The notes: generated by a model not told the origin, from the letters alone. A stretch of 64,000 nt of DNA from Leptospira weilii (GCF_006874765.1 NZ_CP040840.1:374501-438500); one strand, 5' to 3'; shown: positions 21,310 to 41,628, counted from the stretch's first letter. Program-made: numbers and translations.

Positions 21310-21687
21310 TCATCTCTCATACGGTTTGAAAATCTTAAGTCCGGGAAATGCTTTGTAATGTTTTACGTTAAATGTATAGAGATGCTTTTTGTATTGAAGC
21401 GACGTCTCACCAATCAAACAATCGATAAAGCCAATTCCATGTTTGAATTTGCTACTCTTCAATACCGATAAAGCGTTCTGAATTTCTTTTTCTCCTAACC
21501 ATAATACTTCAAAGAGGGAAACGAATTTCTCCAATCTCTGTAAATCCTTAGAATTCCTGCAACCCTCAACCAACTCGAAATAAGAATAACCGGAAATGAA
21601 AATCGGTTCCTCAATAGAATGTAACCAGTTAATCGCTTTCTCATAACCGCGCAAATAATCGATCAATATATCCGAATCAATCAGCAT
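21310..21687 (-). CDS. vapC: PIN-domain ribonuclease toxin (VapC type), R2 copy
   Basis: The protein is identical to that at 5536-5913: PIN acidic residues in MLIDSDILIDYL, FELVEG and GFIDCLIGE. It overlaps its antitoxin gene by 11 bases. Two identical copies in one chromosome mean one antitoxin can neutralise both toxins, so loss of either unit alone would be tolerated. Confidence 0.85.
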   Translation of the reverse strand: MLIDSDILIDYLRGYEKAINWLHSIEEPIFISGYSYFELVEGCRNSKDLQRLEKFVSLFEVLWLGEKEIQNALSVLKSSKFKHGIGFIDCLIGETSLQYKKHLYTFNVKHYKAFPGLKIFKPYER

Positions 21688-21928
21688 TGCGGCTTGCTAA
21701 CTTCTTTCTTAATTCCCTCGAATACGAAAGTCCGTCCGTTATCCCGCGATCCGACCAAATTCCAGCCAAATTCAATTTCTCTAATTCTTTACCCGTGTGC
21801 TTGCGCGTTTTTAATGGCTGTGTTTCCTTTTCTTCGATGAAGGTTACGAGCACCTTTCCGTCGTGCACCTGAACCTTTTCGTCTAATACGATCTTACCCT
21901 TTTTAATTGTCCCGCTTACCGTTAACAT
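21677..21928 (-). CDS. Antitoxin partner of the PIN toxin, R2 copy
   Basis: Identical to the product at 5903-6154, with a beta-rich AbrB/DUF104-like head (LTVSGTIKKGKIVLDEKV) and charged tail. It precedes and overlaps the toxin gene, with the same upstream leader repeat at 21961-22022. Confidence 0.75.
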   Translation of the reverse strand: MLTVSGTIKKGKIVLDEKVQVHDGKVLVTFIEEKETQPLKTRKHTGKELEKLNLAGIWSDRGITDGLSYSRELRKKLASRNAD

Positions 21929-21960
21929 ATCCTTTCATTCCAAGTTTCATTTTTCTCTTT

Positions 21961-22022
21961 GTCCAATCCTTTTTTGGGCTTCCTAATTTCAGTTAAATTA
22001 AGGGGAATTTCAAGTGAGGAAA
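21961..22022. repeat. Leader repeat shared by the two toxin-antitoxin operons (R2)
   Basis: Partner copy is at 22778-22828, upstream of the DUF433 gene. Same relation as at 6187-6248 and 7004-7054. Confidence 0.6.
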
Positions 22023-22138
22023 TTCGAGGAAAAACGAGGAAAAAATCGCACTTTCTGAAATCCGGAAATCAAGGTGAAAAACGCACCTCGGGAGGGTGTC
22101 GGCCCGATTGTATATAACTCATTCATTGTCTTTCGTTC

Positions 22139-22492
22139 TCATTCGTCCGGTAAACGAAGTCTAAGTTTGTTAATCGATGCCGTGATGATCGCTCCCGATA
22201 ACAATTCTTTTTCGTGTAATTTCAACACGTACCTACTTACTCTCGTCTGTTCCTTGCTCGACAAATTAACCAATCGTATGATTCCGCAATGTGGAAGTTT
22301 CCGAAATACGGCAAGTTCTCCAAAGTCCTTGTCTAAGGTTATTAATATTCTTTTTTCATCATATGCCATTTTGAGAATTTCCTCGTCTCCAGGATCTTTT
22401 GTGAAATCGCCGGACCAAACCGTGTCTATTCCCAAAGTTTTAAGTTCCTTCGCCACCCCTCCCCAGACACAAGTATCCAAAAATACTTTCAT
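22139..22492 (-). CDS. DUF5615 (PIN-like) toxin, R2 copy
   Basis: Identical to the 117-residue protein at 6365-6718, with MKVFLDTCVW and ILITLDKDFGEL motifs. Its ATG overlaps the stop of the DUF433 gene. Confidence 0.8.
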   Translation of the reverse strand: MKVFLDTCVWGGVAKELKTLGIDTVWSGDFTKDPGDEEILKMAYDEKRILITLDKDFGELAVFRKLPHCGIIRLVNLSSKEQTRVSRYVLKLHEKELLSGAIITASINKLRLRLPDE

Positions 22493-22770
22493 GCAACTTG
22501 GATTGTCTCTTGCGGGATATTCTCTATTCTTTCATGCCCGATCATTCGATACGCATACACAAGACAGGCTTGGATGTCGTCCGATTCCAACCAGGGATAT
22601 CCTTGTAATATCGTTTCTTTCGTATCTCCCGCAGCAAGCATTCCAAGTATATGTTCCACAGCCAAACGCCTACCGCGTAGGATCGGTTTGCCTCCGAATA
22701 TTTCCGGATTGAATGTGATTCTCTCTAATAGTCTGTCTTGATCCATGTCTTGTATTCTGCTTTTTTTCAT
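22489..22770 (-). CDS. DUF433 antitoxin, R2 copy
   Basis: Identical to the 93-residue protein at 6715-6996; GGKPILRGRR signature, GGAG ribosome site. It forms a coupled pair with the DUF5615 gene. Confidence 0.82.
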   Translation of the reverse strand: MKKSRIQDMDQDRLLERITFNPEIFGGKPILRGRRLAVEHILGMLAAGDTKETILQGYPWLESDDIQACLVYAYRMIGHERIENIPQETIQVA

Positions 22771-22817
22771 CGGCTCCGTCCAACCCTTTTTTGGGCTTCC
22801 TAATTTCAGTTAATTTC

Positions 22818-22873
22818 AAGTGAGGAAAACGAAGGAAAAGTGAGTGAAAAATCGGCTGTTTTTTTCCTCACTT
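22818..22873. promoter_or_regulatory. Conserved 12-bp inverted repeat (R2)
   Basis: Arms AAGTGAGGAAAA and TTTTCCTCACTT, as at 7044-7099. The position between the coiled-coil gene and the antitoxin gene is kept. Confidence 0.5.
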
Positions 22874-22899
22874 TTTTACCTAATTTCTTCCATTTTCCT

Positions 22900-23187
22900 T
22901 CAGTGGATCGACCGACCTCCGATCACTCTGAGTTTTCTCTCAATCTCGATTTCCTGTTCCGTTACCTTCGTCAATTGAAGAATCAACTTTTGGATCTTCC
23001 TTTGATACACTTTCAATTTTTGTAATAGACTCTTTACTTCCTCTCTCTTCTTTACCGAACTCATGGAGTCATATCTCTTTCGAAAGATTTCCATTCTTTT
23101 TCGGATGGAAGACTCTTCCGCTTCTTCCTCCCTTGTTTTTGGATCTAATCCGTTTTTGGCTCGTTTTGTCTCGTTTTTTCCTTTCAT
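22900..23187 (-). CDS. Small coiled-coil protein downstream of ParB, intact R2 copy
   Basis: The 95-residue protein starts [17 protein letters not shown] at an ATG overlapping the parB stop by four bases. It continues into a long amphipathic helix ([21 protein letters not shown], then [15 protein letters not shown]). The six-A run keeps the frame that the eight-A run in R1 destroys. The R3 homologue (41350-41628) has the same start and end, which supports this as the true form. It may assist ParA/ParB or bind the palindromes nearby; there is no direct evidence. Confidence 0.75.
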   Translation of the reverse strand: MKGKNETKRAKNGLDPKTREEEAEESSIRKRMEIFRKRYDSMSSVKKREEVKSLLQKLKVYQRKIQKLILQLTKVTEQEIEIERKLRVIGGRSIH

Positions 23188-24443
23188 ACTTTCAACTTCC
23201 AGATCCTCTTGTCTTGACCCACGGCGGTTAACTGATATACGATTTCCGAATCCTTCCAGTGGTTGTCCATTACCTGCTCATTCAACTTCGTTTGATGTTT
23301 TCTCAATCTTACAAGCGTTCCTAACAACCGATCCAACGCCGCTTCCTTTTGGTCATAGGTCATCTTCAGATACTTCTTTTGAAACTCCTTCGCCTTCGCT
23401 TGTGCGATTTGTTTCCGTGTCTTCTTCTTGCCTTCTTCCTTCTTCGCCGGTTTCTCTTTTTTTGCGGTTGGCTTCGGCTCTTTGGTTTTGAGTTCTTTCT
23501 TTAATTCAGTTACATATCTCCGAGCCGTTCCAAGTGGTATGTTTTCATTCTCTGATACTTTCTTGGCTAATTCTACCGGCTTCTCGATCAAACTATCACC
23601 CTGATAGTTTGATTTTTGATCTGATCCGATTTTCAAAGATTCACCCTGAATCTTTGATCTTTCATTCGAACCTTGACTCCTACCGATCAAAAGATGACCC
23701 TCATCTTTTGATTTCTCAGAGAACAATACTTCGCTTAACATTTTAGAATCCTCTTTCAAACCTTCACCGTGAAGGTTTGATCCTTGCTCTTCTAAGGTGC
23801 CAACTTCACCAAATAAGCCAAGCTCCGATTCCAACATTCCTTCCGTTTGTTTTTCCACCCGAGAAGACAATTCCCCGTTTGTTTCTTCTTCACTTTGTAT
23901 TGTAGACGATTCGCTCTTGCGATCCCCACCTCGATTGTCTTGGACAAGTTCATCCTTGTATTTCCGAAGGATTCTTTTCTTTAGCCGTTCTTTTCTTTGC
24001 TCCGCTGTCAGATGTCTTCGAAATAAATTGTCTCCTTCTAGGATGTCGTATTCCTCTTCCGGTGTTAGTTCGTTCATATAGTAACGAACCGGGATGTTCT
24101 CGATTCTCCGACGCACGTTCTCGTCTTCGTGTTCCTTTAACTCTAAAGCTATCCGGTAGCGGTTCTCTCCCGTGACTATCTTTCCGTCTTTTTTGGCCGT
24201 GAGTGCATCCAAGATTCCGTTCAAAGCGATGTTCTCTTTCAAACTCTCGTATTCTTCTTTTGTCAACGGTTCAAAGTCATTTCTGGGATTCGGTTTCAAA
24301 CTCTCAGGTTTTACCATCTTCACAATCGGATTCAAGGTCACTCCCTTCGGTATATACTGTTTTTTGTATATAGACCCAGGACGCGGACTTGCTTCCTGTG
24401 CGTCCATCCACTCGTTTGCTTTTTCTTCCTGACTCTTCTTCAT
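23184..24443 (-). CDS. parB: ParB-like centromere-binding protein, R2 copy
   Basis: Identical in sequence to the R1 protein: ParB/Srx domain with [12 protein letters not shown], palindrome-encoded repeat insert, HTH-like [11 protein letters not shown] and Lys/Glu tail. ATG overlaps the parA stop. Two units with the same ParB would share centromere sites and could be incompatible as free plasmids, which favours their existence as an integrated tandem. Confidence 0.85.
   Translation of the reverse strand: MKKSQEEKANEWMDAQEASPRPGSIYKKQYIPKGVTLNPIVKMVKPESLKPNPRNDFEPLTKEEYESLKENIALNGILDALTAKKDGKIVTGENRYRIALELKEHEDENVRRRIENIPVRYYMNELTPEEEYDILEGDNLFRRHLTAEQRKERLKKRILRKYKDELVQDNRGGDRKSESSTIQSEEETNGELSSRVEKQTEGMLESELGLFGEVGTLEEQGSNLHGEGLKEDSKMLSEVLFSEKSKDEGHLLIGRSQGSNERSKIQGESLKIGSDQKSNYQGDSLIEKPVELAKKVSENENIPLGTARRYVTELKKELKTKEPKPTAKKEKPAKKEEGKKKTRKQIAQAKAKEFQKKYLKMTYDQKEAALDRLLGTLVRLRKHQTKLNEQVMDNHWKDSEIVYQLTAVGQDKRIWKLKV
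23588..23780. repeat. Four 25-bp palindromes inside parB (R2)
   Basis: Hairpins at 23588-23612, 23633-23657, 23687-23711 and 23756-23780, unchanged from R1 (10-base arms, ACCCT or ACCGT loops). Confidence 0.8.
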
Positions 24444-25285
24444 ACTACTACCTTCCGCTTCTTCCCATTCATCCCCGTTAGTTCCAACACTTCGTTTGTC
24501 AGCTCCTCGAATAACCCGTAGCCCTTTGTGTTCTCTTTCAATGGCTTTCCGAGCTCTGTGGCCGTCTCAATCGCCGACAACTTCGATACTACGGTCTTCG
24601 ACACCTTGTATTTCTTTTGCAAAGTCAAGATTCGTTCCGATTCCTTTTTGCTCTTGCCTACAATCGAAGGCACAAGTAACGTCTTTGGGTTCAGAGGACT
24701 GACGACAGAAGACTGAGGACCGGTTTTCATTTCTGTTGCATCTCGTTTTTCTAATGCAGAGTTTCTTGAACTGTCATCGCGTAGTCCTTCGATTTCTCCG
24801 AGTAACGTCTTTGTCCCTTGAAAGTTCCATCTCGACGGCTTCACCGGAAACAATACTAGATCCGCTACCGACAACGCAAATCTTAGCTCCAGACTCAAAT
24901 ACACCGGCGTATCGATTATTACAAAATCATAATCTAGTTTTCTCAAACGATCTACAAAAGATCCTAACACTCTCGGGTCGCTCCCTAATTCCTCCGTTAT
25001 CTTCCCCAAAGATATTGTCGCCGGTAGGATGCTAATTCCCGGAAAACGAGTTTCATACGCACAAGTCCCGATTTCTTTTTGTTCCAGTAACGCGTGATAT
25101 ACGTTTCTTTCGTCCAATTCCTCTTCACTCACTTCCCTCAAGAAAAAGTCCGTTAGGTTGTTGTTCAAATCCAAGTCCATACAAAGGACTCTCTTTCTCT
25201 TTTCCCATAACTGTAACGATAGATTGATCGCCGTTGTAGTCTTGGCGACTCCGCCTTTCAAATTCGCAAGCGTGATAATATACAT
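24440..25285 (-). CDS. parA: ParA-type partition ATPase, R2 copy
   Basis: Identical to the 281-residue R1 protein, with KGGVAKTT Walker A and VIIDTP Walker B. First gene of the coupled partition set; GGAGG ribosome site. Confidence 0.92.
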   Translation of the reverse strand: MYIITLANLKGGVAKTTTAINLSLQLWEKRKRVLCMDLDLNNNLTDFFLREVSEEELDERNVYHALLEQKEIGTCAYETRFPGISILPATISLGKITEELGSDPRVLGSFVDRLRKLDYDFVIIDTPVYLSLELRFALSVADLVLFPVKPSRWNFQGTKTLLGEIEGLRDDSSRNSALEKRDATEMKTGPQSSVVSPLNPKTLLVPSIVGKSKKESERILTLQKKYKVSKTVVSKLSAIETATELGKPLKENTKGYGLFEELTNEVLELTGMNGKKRKVVV

Positions 25286-25367
25286 ACCCAGGGCCTCCTA
25301 ACTTGTTTAGGTTTTTTGAAAATCTTGTTTTTGGTTTTGTTTTTGAACTTCCCGACTCCGTCGTGAG

Positions 25368-25423
<56 letters not shown>

Positions 25424-25537
25424 CTGCTAAAGTAGAGAAGTCCTCTCTTCAACCGGTCCTTTCCGTTTGGTTGTTTAGAGATATGGAATGTTTTTAGTTT
25501 CTAACCCTCAAACATCCAATCACTTTCAAAAGAGAAG

Positions 25538-26649
<1,112 letters not shown>

Positions 26650-26777
26650 TAATTCCTCACTTTGTAGGTTTTTGGTGTTTTGTTTTTCTTCTGTACCTTG
26701 CGTTTTGTTGTCCGTTCCTCGATTTTTTCGAGAATCGCCGTTTCGCTCGGTTATTTTGTTTCTTAGGGCCGATGGGC

Positions 26778-26818
26778 TCGCTAGGCTACCCCTAGGCGAA
26801 GGGGGGGCGATCCCCAGG

Positions 26819-26831
<13 letters not shown>
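26778..26831. repeat. Two CTAGG/CAGG-rich 22-bp repeats (R2)
   Basis: Second copy of the repeats at 11006-11059, between primase and recombinase genes. Confidence 0.55.
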
Positions 26832-29752
<2,921 letters not shown>

Positions 29753-29876
29753 GAGGAAAGGCTCCTTGGAGGGAAAATTTTTTAACCGTATAGGGCGATA
29801 AGATATTAACCTTACACGCAATCATCATTTACTCCGTAGGGTTACTTTAGTCCAGCCGAAATTTTCCCTAATATCT

Positions 29877-29893
29877 AAAATCCTTGAGATTTT
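29877..29893. promoter_or_regulatory. Inverted repeat in the divergent primase/XRE promoter region (R2)
   Basis: AAAATC/GATTTT arms with five-base spacer, identical to 14105-14121. Confidence 0.35.
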
Positions 29894-29918
29894 TACCCCG
29901 TATGCTTAGTTGTACTGA

Positions 29919-30314
29919 GTGAAATCATCTCATTCTACAGAAATCCTTGCTGAAAAGCTCGGTAATAATATTCGCTCCCTACGTTCAAAGAAAGGTTGGT
30001 CTCAATCCGAATTAGCGGACAAGGTAGGCGCGCATCTCACTCATATCAATAGAATCGAAAATGGTAAGTATCTACCTTCTTTGGATACAGTAGTCCTTCT
30101 AGCAGAAGCCTTAGAATGTTCTCTTGATATTTTAGTGAATGGATCGGCTGAATCTTCTAAAGATATTCGAATCGAAGATCAATCGTTTGCTGAAAAAATT
30201 CGATTACTCAATTCCTTAGATACAGAAGAAAAAAAAGCTGTTACTCTTTTTCTGGACTCTTTACTTTCCAAGAAAAAGATGATAGGAATATTACAAGAAC
30301 TTCAGATTAAATAG
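29919..30314 (+). CDS. XRE-family regulator, R2 copy
   Basis: Identical to the 131-residue protein at 14147-14542; Cro/C1 helix-turn-helix with GWSQSELADKVGA and RIENGKYLP. GTG start, divergent from the primase gene. Both copies would repress both units. Confidence 0.85.
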   Translation: MKSSHSTEILAEKLGNNIRSLRSKKGWSQSELADKVGAHLTHINRIENGKYLPSLDTVVLLAEALECSLDILVNGSAESSKDIRIEDQSFAEKIRLLNSLDTEEKKAVTLFLDSLLSKKKMIGILQELQIK

Positions 30315-30361
30315 ATTTCAAAAATCCTTCTAACAGATCGAAAATATCAATAACTAAACCC

Positions 30362-30568
30362 ATGAAAGTCCTACTCGATATTAAAGACGACAAAGCCCAT
30401 TCACTCCTGGAAATCCTAAAGGGGCTTTCTTTTGTGAAGACAAAAACTCTCACTTCTCCCAAAGCTAAATTCATTGAAGACGTTAAAGAAGCAGTCGAAG
30501 AAATGAAACTTGTAAAAGCCGGTAAACTAAAAGCAAGGCCCGCTCAAGATTTACTCGATGAACTTTAA
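30362..30568 (+). CDS. Antitoxin of RelE-type pair, R2 copy
   Basis: Identical to the 68-residue protein at 14590-14796; it overlaps the toxin gene by 11 bases. Confidence 0.78.
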   Translation: MKVLLDIKDDKAHSLLEILKGLSFVKTKTLTSPKAKFIEDVKEAVEEMKLVKAGKLKARPAQDLLDEL

Positions 30569-30893
30569 AGTTTTTACTCTGCCTAAATTCGACAGGCAAG
30601 CGAAAAGGCTCATTAAAAAGTTTCCTTCTCTCAAAAAAGAAATCGCCGGACTCATCGAGTCTCTGAAAACAAATCCGACTCAAGGAACCAAAATCGCTTT
30701 AGACTGTTACAAGATCCGCCTCTCCATTGCCTCAAAAGGTAAAGGAAAATCAGGCGGCGCAAGAGTCATCACTCACTTTCTCGTGAAAGACACTATCGTC
30801 TTTCTAATGCTCATCTACGACAAGGCCGAACAAGAAAACGTCTCCAACGCCGAAATCGAAGAACTTTTGAAAGAAATAAACATTCCTCTTTGA
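30558..30893 (+). CDS. RelE/ParE-superfamily toxin, R2 copy
   Basis: Identical to the 111-residue protein at 14786-15121, with the GKGKSGGARVI segment. It is convergent with the unknown gene at 30902. Confidence 0.85.
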   Translation: MNFKVFTLPKFDRQAKRLIKKFPSLKKEIAGLIESLKTNPTQGTKIALDCYKIRLSIASKGKGKSGGARVITHFLVKDTIVFLMLIYDKAEQENVSNAEIEELLKEINIPL

Positions 30894-30901
30894 AATACCC
30901 T

Positions 30902-31690
<789 letters not shown>

Positions 31691-31744
31691 TCCGTTTTCG
31701 TTCTGTTTCTCTAATATATATTTTTTGATATCGCACACTAATAC

Positions 31745-31769
31745 AAAAAAACCCGGCTATTACACCGGG
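31745..31769 (-). terminator. Rho-independent terminator (R2)
   Basis: CCCGG/CCGGG stem, then seven T on the minus strand, as at 15973-15997. It ends the gene C operon. Confidence 0.82.
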
Positions 31770-31889
31770 CAAGTTTGATCTTTAGATACACTCATGATTT
31801 CTAATATACTTTCAAGGTCTAAAACCTCTTAAGTCGAAGGAGTTTTAGTCTGAAACGGCGGTGTCGGCTTTCCATTGTTCTTCTGCATT

Positions 31890-32120
31890 TCAACATTCTC
31901 CGAACTTCTCAACGTTTCGCTTCCAATTTTCTTCTTTAAACTTCTCCAAGTCCTCAAACGGAACTTCCAATTTTACAAGTTTGTCCTCCACGGGATCGTA
32001 ATATACGCATTTGATTTCAGGGCTCCAAATCGCGTCCACATACATCTTTTGGCCCGTTCTCTTGTTTCTTACCGCTTCCCCCAACACATATCCTTTACTA
32101 CTTCTCTTTTCCTCTTCCAT
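31890..32120 (-). CDS. Small YodC/DUF2158-like protein (unit 2)
   Basis: This 76-residue paralogue of 16215-16430 has YVLGEAVRNKRTGQKMYVDAIWSPEIKCVYYD, then a different C-terminal tail (FEDLEKFKEENWKRNVEKFGEC). ATG 32120 follows GGGGGA. The segment around it is the main place where unit 2 differs from unit 1, so this gene has been swapped or has evolved faster than the core. Confidence 0.7.
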   Translation of the reverse strand: MEEEKRSSKGYVLGEAVRNKRTGQKMYVDAIWSPEIKCVYYDPVEDKLVKLEVPFEDLEKFKEENWKRNVEKFGEC

Positions 32121-32306
32121 CTCTTCCCCCAATTTTTTTGTACTCTAATGGGTTCCGATTTCTCTTCTCTTTCCTTACTCGCTCCCTTTCGATCTATTGA
32201 AAGAAGGAAGCTTTATTTGTTTTTCGATATATGATCATTCCTTGAATCAGCATCTTGTTTCCAATTGCCGCCGGCATTGCTCTTTTGTTTTCGAAAACCC
32301 ACTCTT

Positions 32307-32516
32307 TCACTCTTTATTTTTCTTTAGGTTTAATTTGAGTCCCTTAAAGTCGTCGCCTAATACTCTGTCTCGTTTCAGTTTCTTCCAGATCTTTTTCGCA
32401 TGTTCAACGTCTTCCATCGTTTGCAATTTCTCGATTACTCTTTCGGGTGTAAAAGGATTGCCTACGAAAAACAAGATCCAAGTTCTAAAACTCATCTGTA
32501 TTTGTAGTTCCGACAT
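32307..32516 (-). CDS. Small conserved protein (unit 2)
   Basis: Same 69-residue product as at 16617-16826, with only silent base changes visible. Ribosome site AAGGAAA. Part of the operon downstream of gene C. Confidence 0.6.
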   Translation of the reverse strand: MSELQIQMSFRTWILFFVGNPFTPERVIEKLQTMEDVEHAKKIWKKLKRDRVLGDDFKGLKLNLKKNKE

Positions 32517-32588
32517 TCTTTTTTTTCCTTAGTTCGTTCGCTTGGTATGAATTATTCTTTTGTAATACATCAAAGGTATTGCAACTTT

Positions 32589-33065
<477 letters not shown>

Positions 33066-33222
33066 TCAAGTTTCCTTTCTTGCCGAATATCCGGCTTCGT
33101 TTACACAATTATCAAATCCATTTTTTGGTCCCACTTGGCAAATTCCCTTGGCCGGAACACAAGGGAGTTTGTATATTCTCGTTTTAGCATGTTATTTGAT
33201 TCCGTTTGAAAATGGACTCAGG

Positions 33223-33240
33223 TGATTCTTTTGTGAATCA
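33223..33240. other. Short hairpin after the gene C partner
   Basis: TGATTC/GAATCA arms with a six-base loop, same as at 16872-16889. Confidence 0.4.
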
Positions 33241-33834
33241 TCATCTGTCTGAAAACGGCAATATCTCAGATACACAAAGCTTTCCCGTTTCTTTGCGGAA
33301 CGCGTCTTCAATATATATCTCGATCAAGAAGTGTTTTACAAAGTTGCCATACGGCCCGGAACCACCTTCAAACGCCATTTCGTTGATTGCTGAAATTGGG
33401 ATAGGATCATATCCGTCTGAGTTGTATTCCTTCCTATCATCTTCGTTCATAACCTCGCTTTTTCCATTTTTGAAAATTGCTCTTACGATCGTTTTCATCT
33501 TTTTGATCCGAGCGTATTTCAAATCAAACTTCTCTCCCAAATCCGAACAAAAAACTATTCTCCAGCTTTCATTGTATTGTTGATTCCAAGGTGTTTTGAT
33601 TACAATGCTTGGTTTGTTTCCGGACAAGATCGGAAACTCCACATACGTCTTAGAAGATCGATCAAACAACTTCTTTTGATCTTGCGGCTTTAGACCCACA
33701 ACTTCCGGAATGACGACCTTCTTTTTTTCTTCAGACATCCTTTTGTAACCTTCATCAATGTCCTCTTGTACACCTAAATCCTGTTGGGAAAACAAGATTC
33801 CAAACGTAAGTAAAAACAAAATTAAAATTCTCAT
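33241..33834 (-). CDS. Exported protein, candidate immunity partner of gene C tip
   Basis: This 197-residue paralogue of 16890-17480 starts MRILILFLLTFGILFSQQ (signal peptide). Shared blocks are KKKVVIPEVVGLK, KKLFDRS-KTYVEFPIL and EIYI-DAFRKETGKLCVSEILPF; the middle (residues about 110-165) is clearly different. AAGGAAG lies about nine bases before ATG 33834. It begins 79 bases after the stop of gene C. The divergence in the middle parallels divergence in the last 130 residues of the tips, as expected for partners that recognise each other. Confidence 0.72.
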   Translation of the reverse strand: MRILILFLLTFGILFSQQDLGVQEDIDEGYKRMSEEKKKVVIPEVVGLKPQDQKKLFDRSSKTYVEFPILSGNKPSIVIKTPWNQQYNESWRIVFCSDLGEKFDLKYARIKKMKTIVRAIFKNGKSEVMNEDDRKEYNSDGYDPIPISAINEMAFEGGSGPYGNFVKHFLIEIYIEDAFRKETGKLCVSEILPFSDR

Positions 33835-33912
33835 ATATTCACACTTCCTTTTTAACTCTTTTTGCTCAAACAAATTGTCTTCCCTCTAAAAGAAGGAAGG
33901 CAATCCCCAAAA

Positions 33913-38973
<5,061 letters not shown>

Positions 38974-39511
38974 CTAACCCTGAAACTGCTGGAGTTGCAT
39001 TTTTCCCTTAGCGTTTCCCGTTTTAAAGCGTTTTAGCCCTTAGCAAATTCTCACCCCGAAAAAAAATCCCCTTAGACCGTTTTTGAAAATACACAAGAAA
39101 ATTTCCCTAAGAACACTTTGGAAATATTCAGATTCCTTCATGTGATTTCCGAAAAAAACGGAAATAAACGAAATATTTTTTAGGATTTCATTCTAAATTC
39201 CGGAAGAATTGGAGATCCAATTTCCAAGTTCAACCTTTCAAACTTTGGAATTGCGGAAAACTTCGGATTTCTTCAGGTTTTTCAAGAATACAGGCAAGAG
39301 TCTTGCTCGTTTCCCGGTCCCAATTCGTATTCTGCAAGGATTCACCGATTCAAGACCGTATTCTTGCTTTCTGCCGGATTAAAAAGCCTCATAGGGCTCG
39401 GACAAGACCCGAACAGGACTCGAATAGAACCCGAACAGAGCCCGTTTGAAATGCGATAAAACGCAAATCAAAGCCGTTTCGCGTTCGTTCTCGCTCCCTT
39501 TTCATTCTTTA

Positions 39512-39652
39512 GATTCCATACAAGTCTCACACAGATACCGAATAAGTTCATTTTGAAATACGATATGTTCCGAACAAGTTCCACACAAGTATCGAACAAG
39601 TTCACTTTGGGAAATCATATGTTCCGAACAAGTCCCGTTTGAAATGCGATAA
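39512..39652. repeat. Two and a half 54-bp iteron-like repeats (R3)
   Basis: Units begin near 39512, 39567 and 39621; each opens with a form of TCCGAACAAGT and ends like GAAATACGATAT. The words match those of the 32-bp repeats in R1, so sequence is conserved while unit length changed. Confidence 0.5.
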
Positions 39653-39929
39653 TACAAAAATCAAGCGGCCGCTTTCGTCTTTAGCCGTGAAACTTGGTTC
39701 CTTTCCGATGAAATTTTGATAGATGTTAGTAAATGCTAGTGTTTTCCCGAATCCGCGATTCCATTTTTAAGCCTTCCACATTTTTTCAGACTAAGATAAG
39801 CTCAAGAATTCCTTAAACGAACTAAGTTTCATCGAGAGTTCTTTCGAAAACGAGAGAAAAGTAGCCTTTTCCTTCTAAAGTCATTCAATATTGTTAAGTC
39901 TTGATTTTAAATCTCATGTCATTTGCACC

Positions 39930-40034
39930 GGGGTAGTTACTATCCCCCTCCGCCCCAGCGTTTCCGCTGGAGTCGTCTTTAGAAAAGATTCCAAAGATCG
40001 GGGTTTTAAGTTTAGAGGCTCCGCGTTCTTGAGC
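39930..40034 (+). ncRNA. Conserved three-hairpin element (R3)
   Basis: GGGG (39930) pairs with CCCC (39944), CCAGCG-TTTC-CGCTGG lies at 39955-39970, and GCTC/GAGC at 40018-40034. The second stem differs from R1/R2 by paired changes, and the GAGCGCAATGTAT words after stem 3 are kept. The covariation supports a structural role. Confidence 0.42.
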
Positions 40035-40520
40035 GCAATGTATTAGGGCGGGTTGGTTTTTACTGCTTTCCTTTTCGAGTTAAGGGAAATTGTGCTGTTT
40101 AACTATTTTTGGTATCACAAATTTAGGCAACTCGTTTTTTCGAAAGGAGGCATTTTAGGACTCGCACAAGTTCCATTTTCCGTACTTTTTTTCTTCTTCG
40201 GTAAAAGTTCTAAATCACTCTCTTTTCCCGGTTTCTTTCCCGGTTTTTTAAATACAAACAAGATCCTTCTCGTTAAACCGAAATCCTTCAAACCGTTATT
40301 GTGCATTTTTGTGCCGATATCTCTTGAACACGGGCTTGAATACGGGGCTTTCGTTTCCTCTTCCCCTTGAACTCCGATATCTCTTCGCGATTTGGATATG
40401 CCAAGAATCACGGCTAAAGAGGGAAGTTTTCTTCTACATCCTTGTTAAGGAAAGAATATCGTATCTTGAAAAATTAACTTTGCCAATTCTAAGCTTCTTC
40501 AAAAACATTCGAAGCAAATC

Positions 40521-40874
40521 TCATTCGTCCGGTAAACGAAGTCTGAGTTTGTTCGCTGATGCTGTAATGATTGATCCCGATAATAGTTCCTTTTCGTGTA
40601 ATTTCAATACATACAGACTTACTCTCGTCTGTTCCCTACTCGACAGATTGACTAAACGAATAATTCCACAATGGGGAAGTTTTCGAAATACCGCAAGTTC
40701 ACCAAAATCCTTGTCTAACGTTACTAATATTCTCTTTTCAGAATATGCTATTCTCAGAATTTCTTCATCTCCGGGGTCTTTGGTAAAATTTCCCGACCAA
40801 ACCGTATCGATTCCCAAAGTCTTAAATTCCTTCGCAACCCCTCCCCATACGCAAGTATCCAAAAATACTTTCAC
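40521..40874 (-). CDS. DUF5615 (PIN-like) toxin, R3
   Basis: The 117-residue homologue of 6365-6718 has MKVFLDTCVWGGVAKEFKTLG and ILVTLDKDFGEL intact, with scattered substitutions. Overlap with the DUF433 gene is kept (four bases). Retention in the diverged core shows this pair is part of the ancestral replicon. Confidence 0.8.
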   Translation of the reverse strand: MKVFLDTCVWGGVAKEFKTLGIDTVWSGNFTKDPGDEEILRIAYSEKRILVTLDKDFGELAVFRKLPHCGIIRLVNLSSREQTRVSLYVLKLHEKELLSGSIITASANKLRLRLPDE

Positions 40875-41152
40875 GCAACCTGGCTCGTTTCTTTCGGTAT
40901 GTTCTCGATTCTTTCATGTCCGATCATTCGATACGCATATACAAGACATGCTTGGATGTCGTCCGATTCCAACCACGGATACCCCTCTAATATCGTTTCC
41001 GCCGTATCTCCAGCCGCAAGCATTCCAAGTATATGTTCCACCGCCAAACGACGTCCTCGAAGGATCGGCTTGCCTCCGAATATTTCCGGATTGTATGTGA
41101 TTCTTTCTAAAAGTCTGTCTTGATCCATGTCTCGTATTCTGCTTGGTTTCAT
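40871..41152 (-). CDS. DUF433 antitoxin, R3
   Basis: The 93-residue homologue of 6715-6996 starts MKPSRIRDMDQDRLLERITYNPEIFGGKPILRGRR. ATG 41152 is chosen by alignment with R1. A longer frame to 41212 exists but is not conserved. Confidence 0.8.
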   Translation of the reverse strand: MKPSRIRDMDQDRLLERITYNPEIFGGKPILRGRRLAVEHILGMLAAGDTAETILEGYPWLESDDIQACLVYAYRMIGHERIENIPKETSQVA

Positions 41153-41266
41153 TGCTTTCGTCCAATCCTTTTTTCCCTTCTCATATCTGCCAAGCGAAGC
41201 TTCCTTCTGCATCCTTTAATACGAAAACCTTCTTCTTTCGAAAACTGTATTCGGGTTCTTTTTTCA

Positions 41267-41323
41267 AAGTGAGGAAAATGTAGGAAATTTGAGGGATAAA
41301 ATCAGCTGTTTTTTTCCTCACTT
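41267..41323. promoter_or_regulatory. Conserved 12-bp inverted repeat (R3)
   Basis: AAGTGAGGAAAA at 41267-41278 and TTTTCCTCACTT at 41312-41323. Both arms are kept although the loop differs from R1/R2. Confidence 0.5.
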
Positions 41324-41349
41324 TTTCAGCCCAATTTCTTCCAATTTTC

Positions 41350-41624
41350 TTAGCGGATCGACCTTCCTCCGATCACTCTCAGTTTTCTCTCAATCTCGAT
41401 TTCCTTCTCCGCTGTCTTTGTTAATTGTAGAATCAACTCTTGAATCTTTTTGCGATATACTTTCCATTTCTGTAATAGACTTTTTACTTCCTCTCTCTTC
41501 TTTGCCGAACTCATTTTGTCATATCTCTTCCCATACGATTCCATTCTGTTTGGGAGGGAAGCTTCTTTCTCCGCCACTTTTGGGTCAATTCCGTTTAAGG
41601 CTCGTTTTGTCTCGTTTTTGCTTT

Positions 41625-41628
<4 letters not shown>
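41350..41628 (-). CDS. Small coiled-coil protein downstream of ParB, R3
   Basis: 92 residues, [17 protein letters not shown], then [21 protein letters not shown] and [17 protein letters not shown]. It overlaps the parB stop by four bases. Conservation of length and frame with R2 argues that R1 is the damaged copy. Confidence 0.75.

Larger units (their letters stand above)
38974..40520. other. Non-coding region of core R3 with 54-bp repeats and hairpins
   Basis: Diverged counterpart of 3821-5535. Homology to R1 starts near 39024. It keeps the GCAAG/CTTGC hairpin, the multi-hairpin element (39930-40034) and repeat words CGAACAAGT and TTTGAAATGCGAT, but lacks the 11-bp repeats and the PIN pair. 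A 98-codon minus frame at 40115-40411 has no support. No gene called. Confidence 0.5.

Noticed and set aside
40115..40411. 98-codon minus frame in the R3 non-coding region
   Set aside because: No equivalent in R1/R2, no ribosome site, and it overlaps sequence conserved as non-coding.
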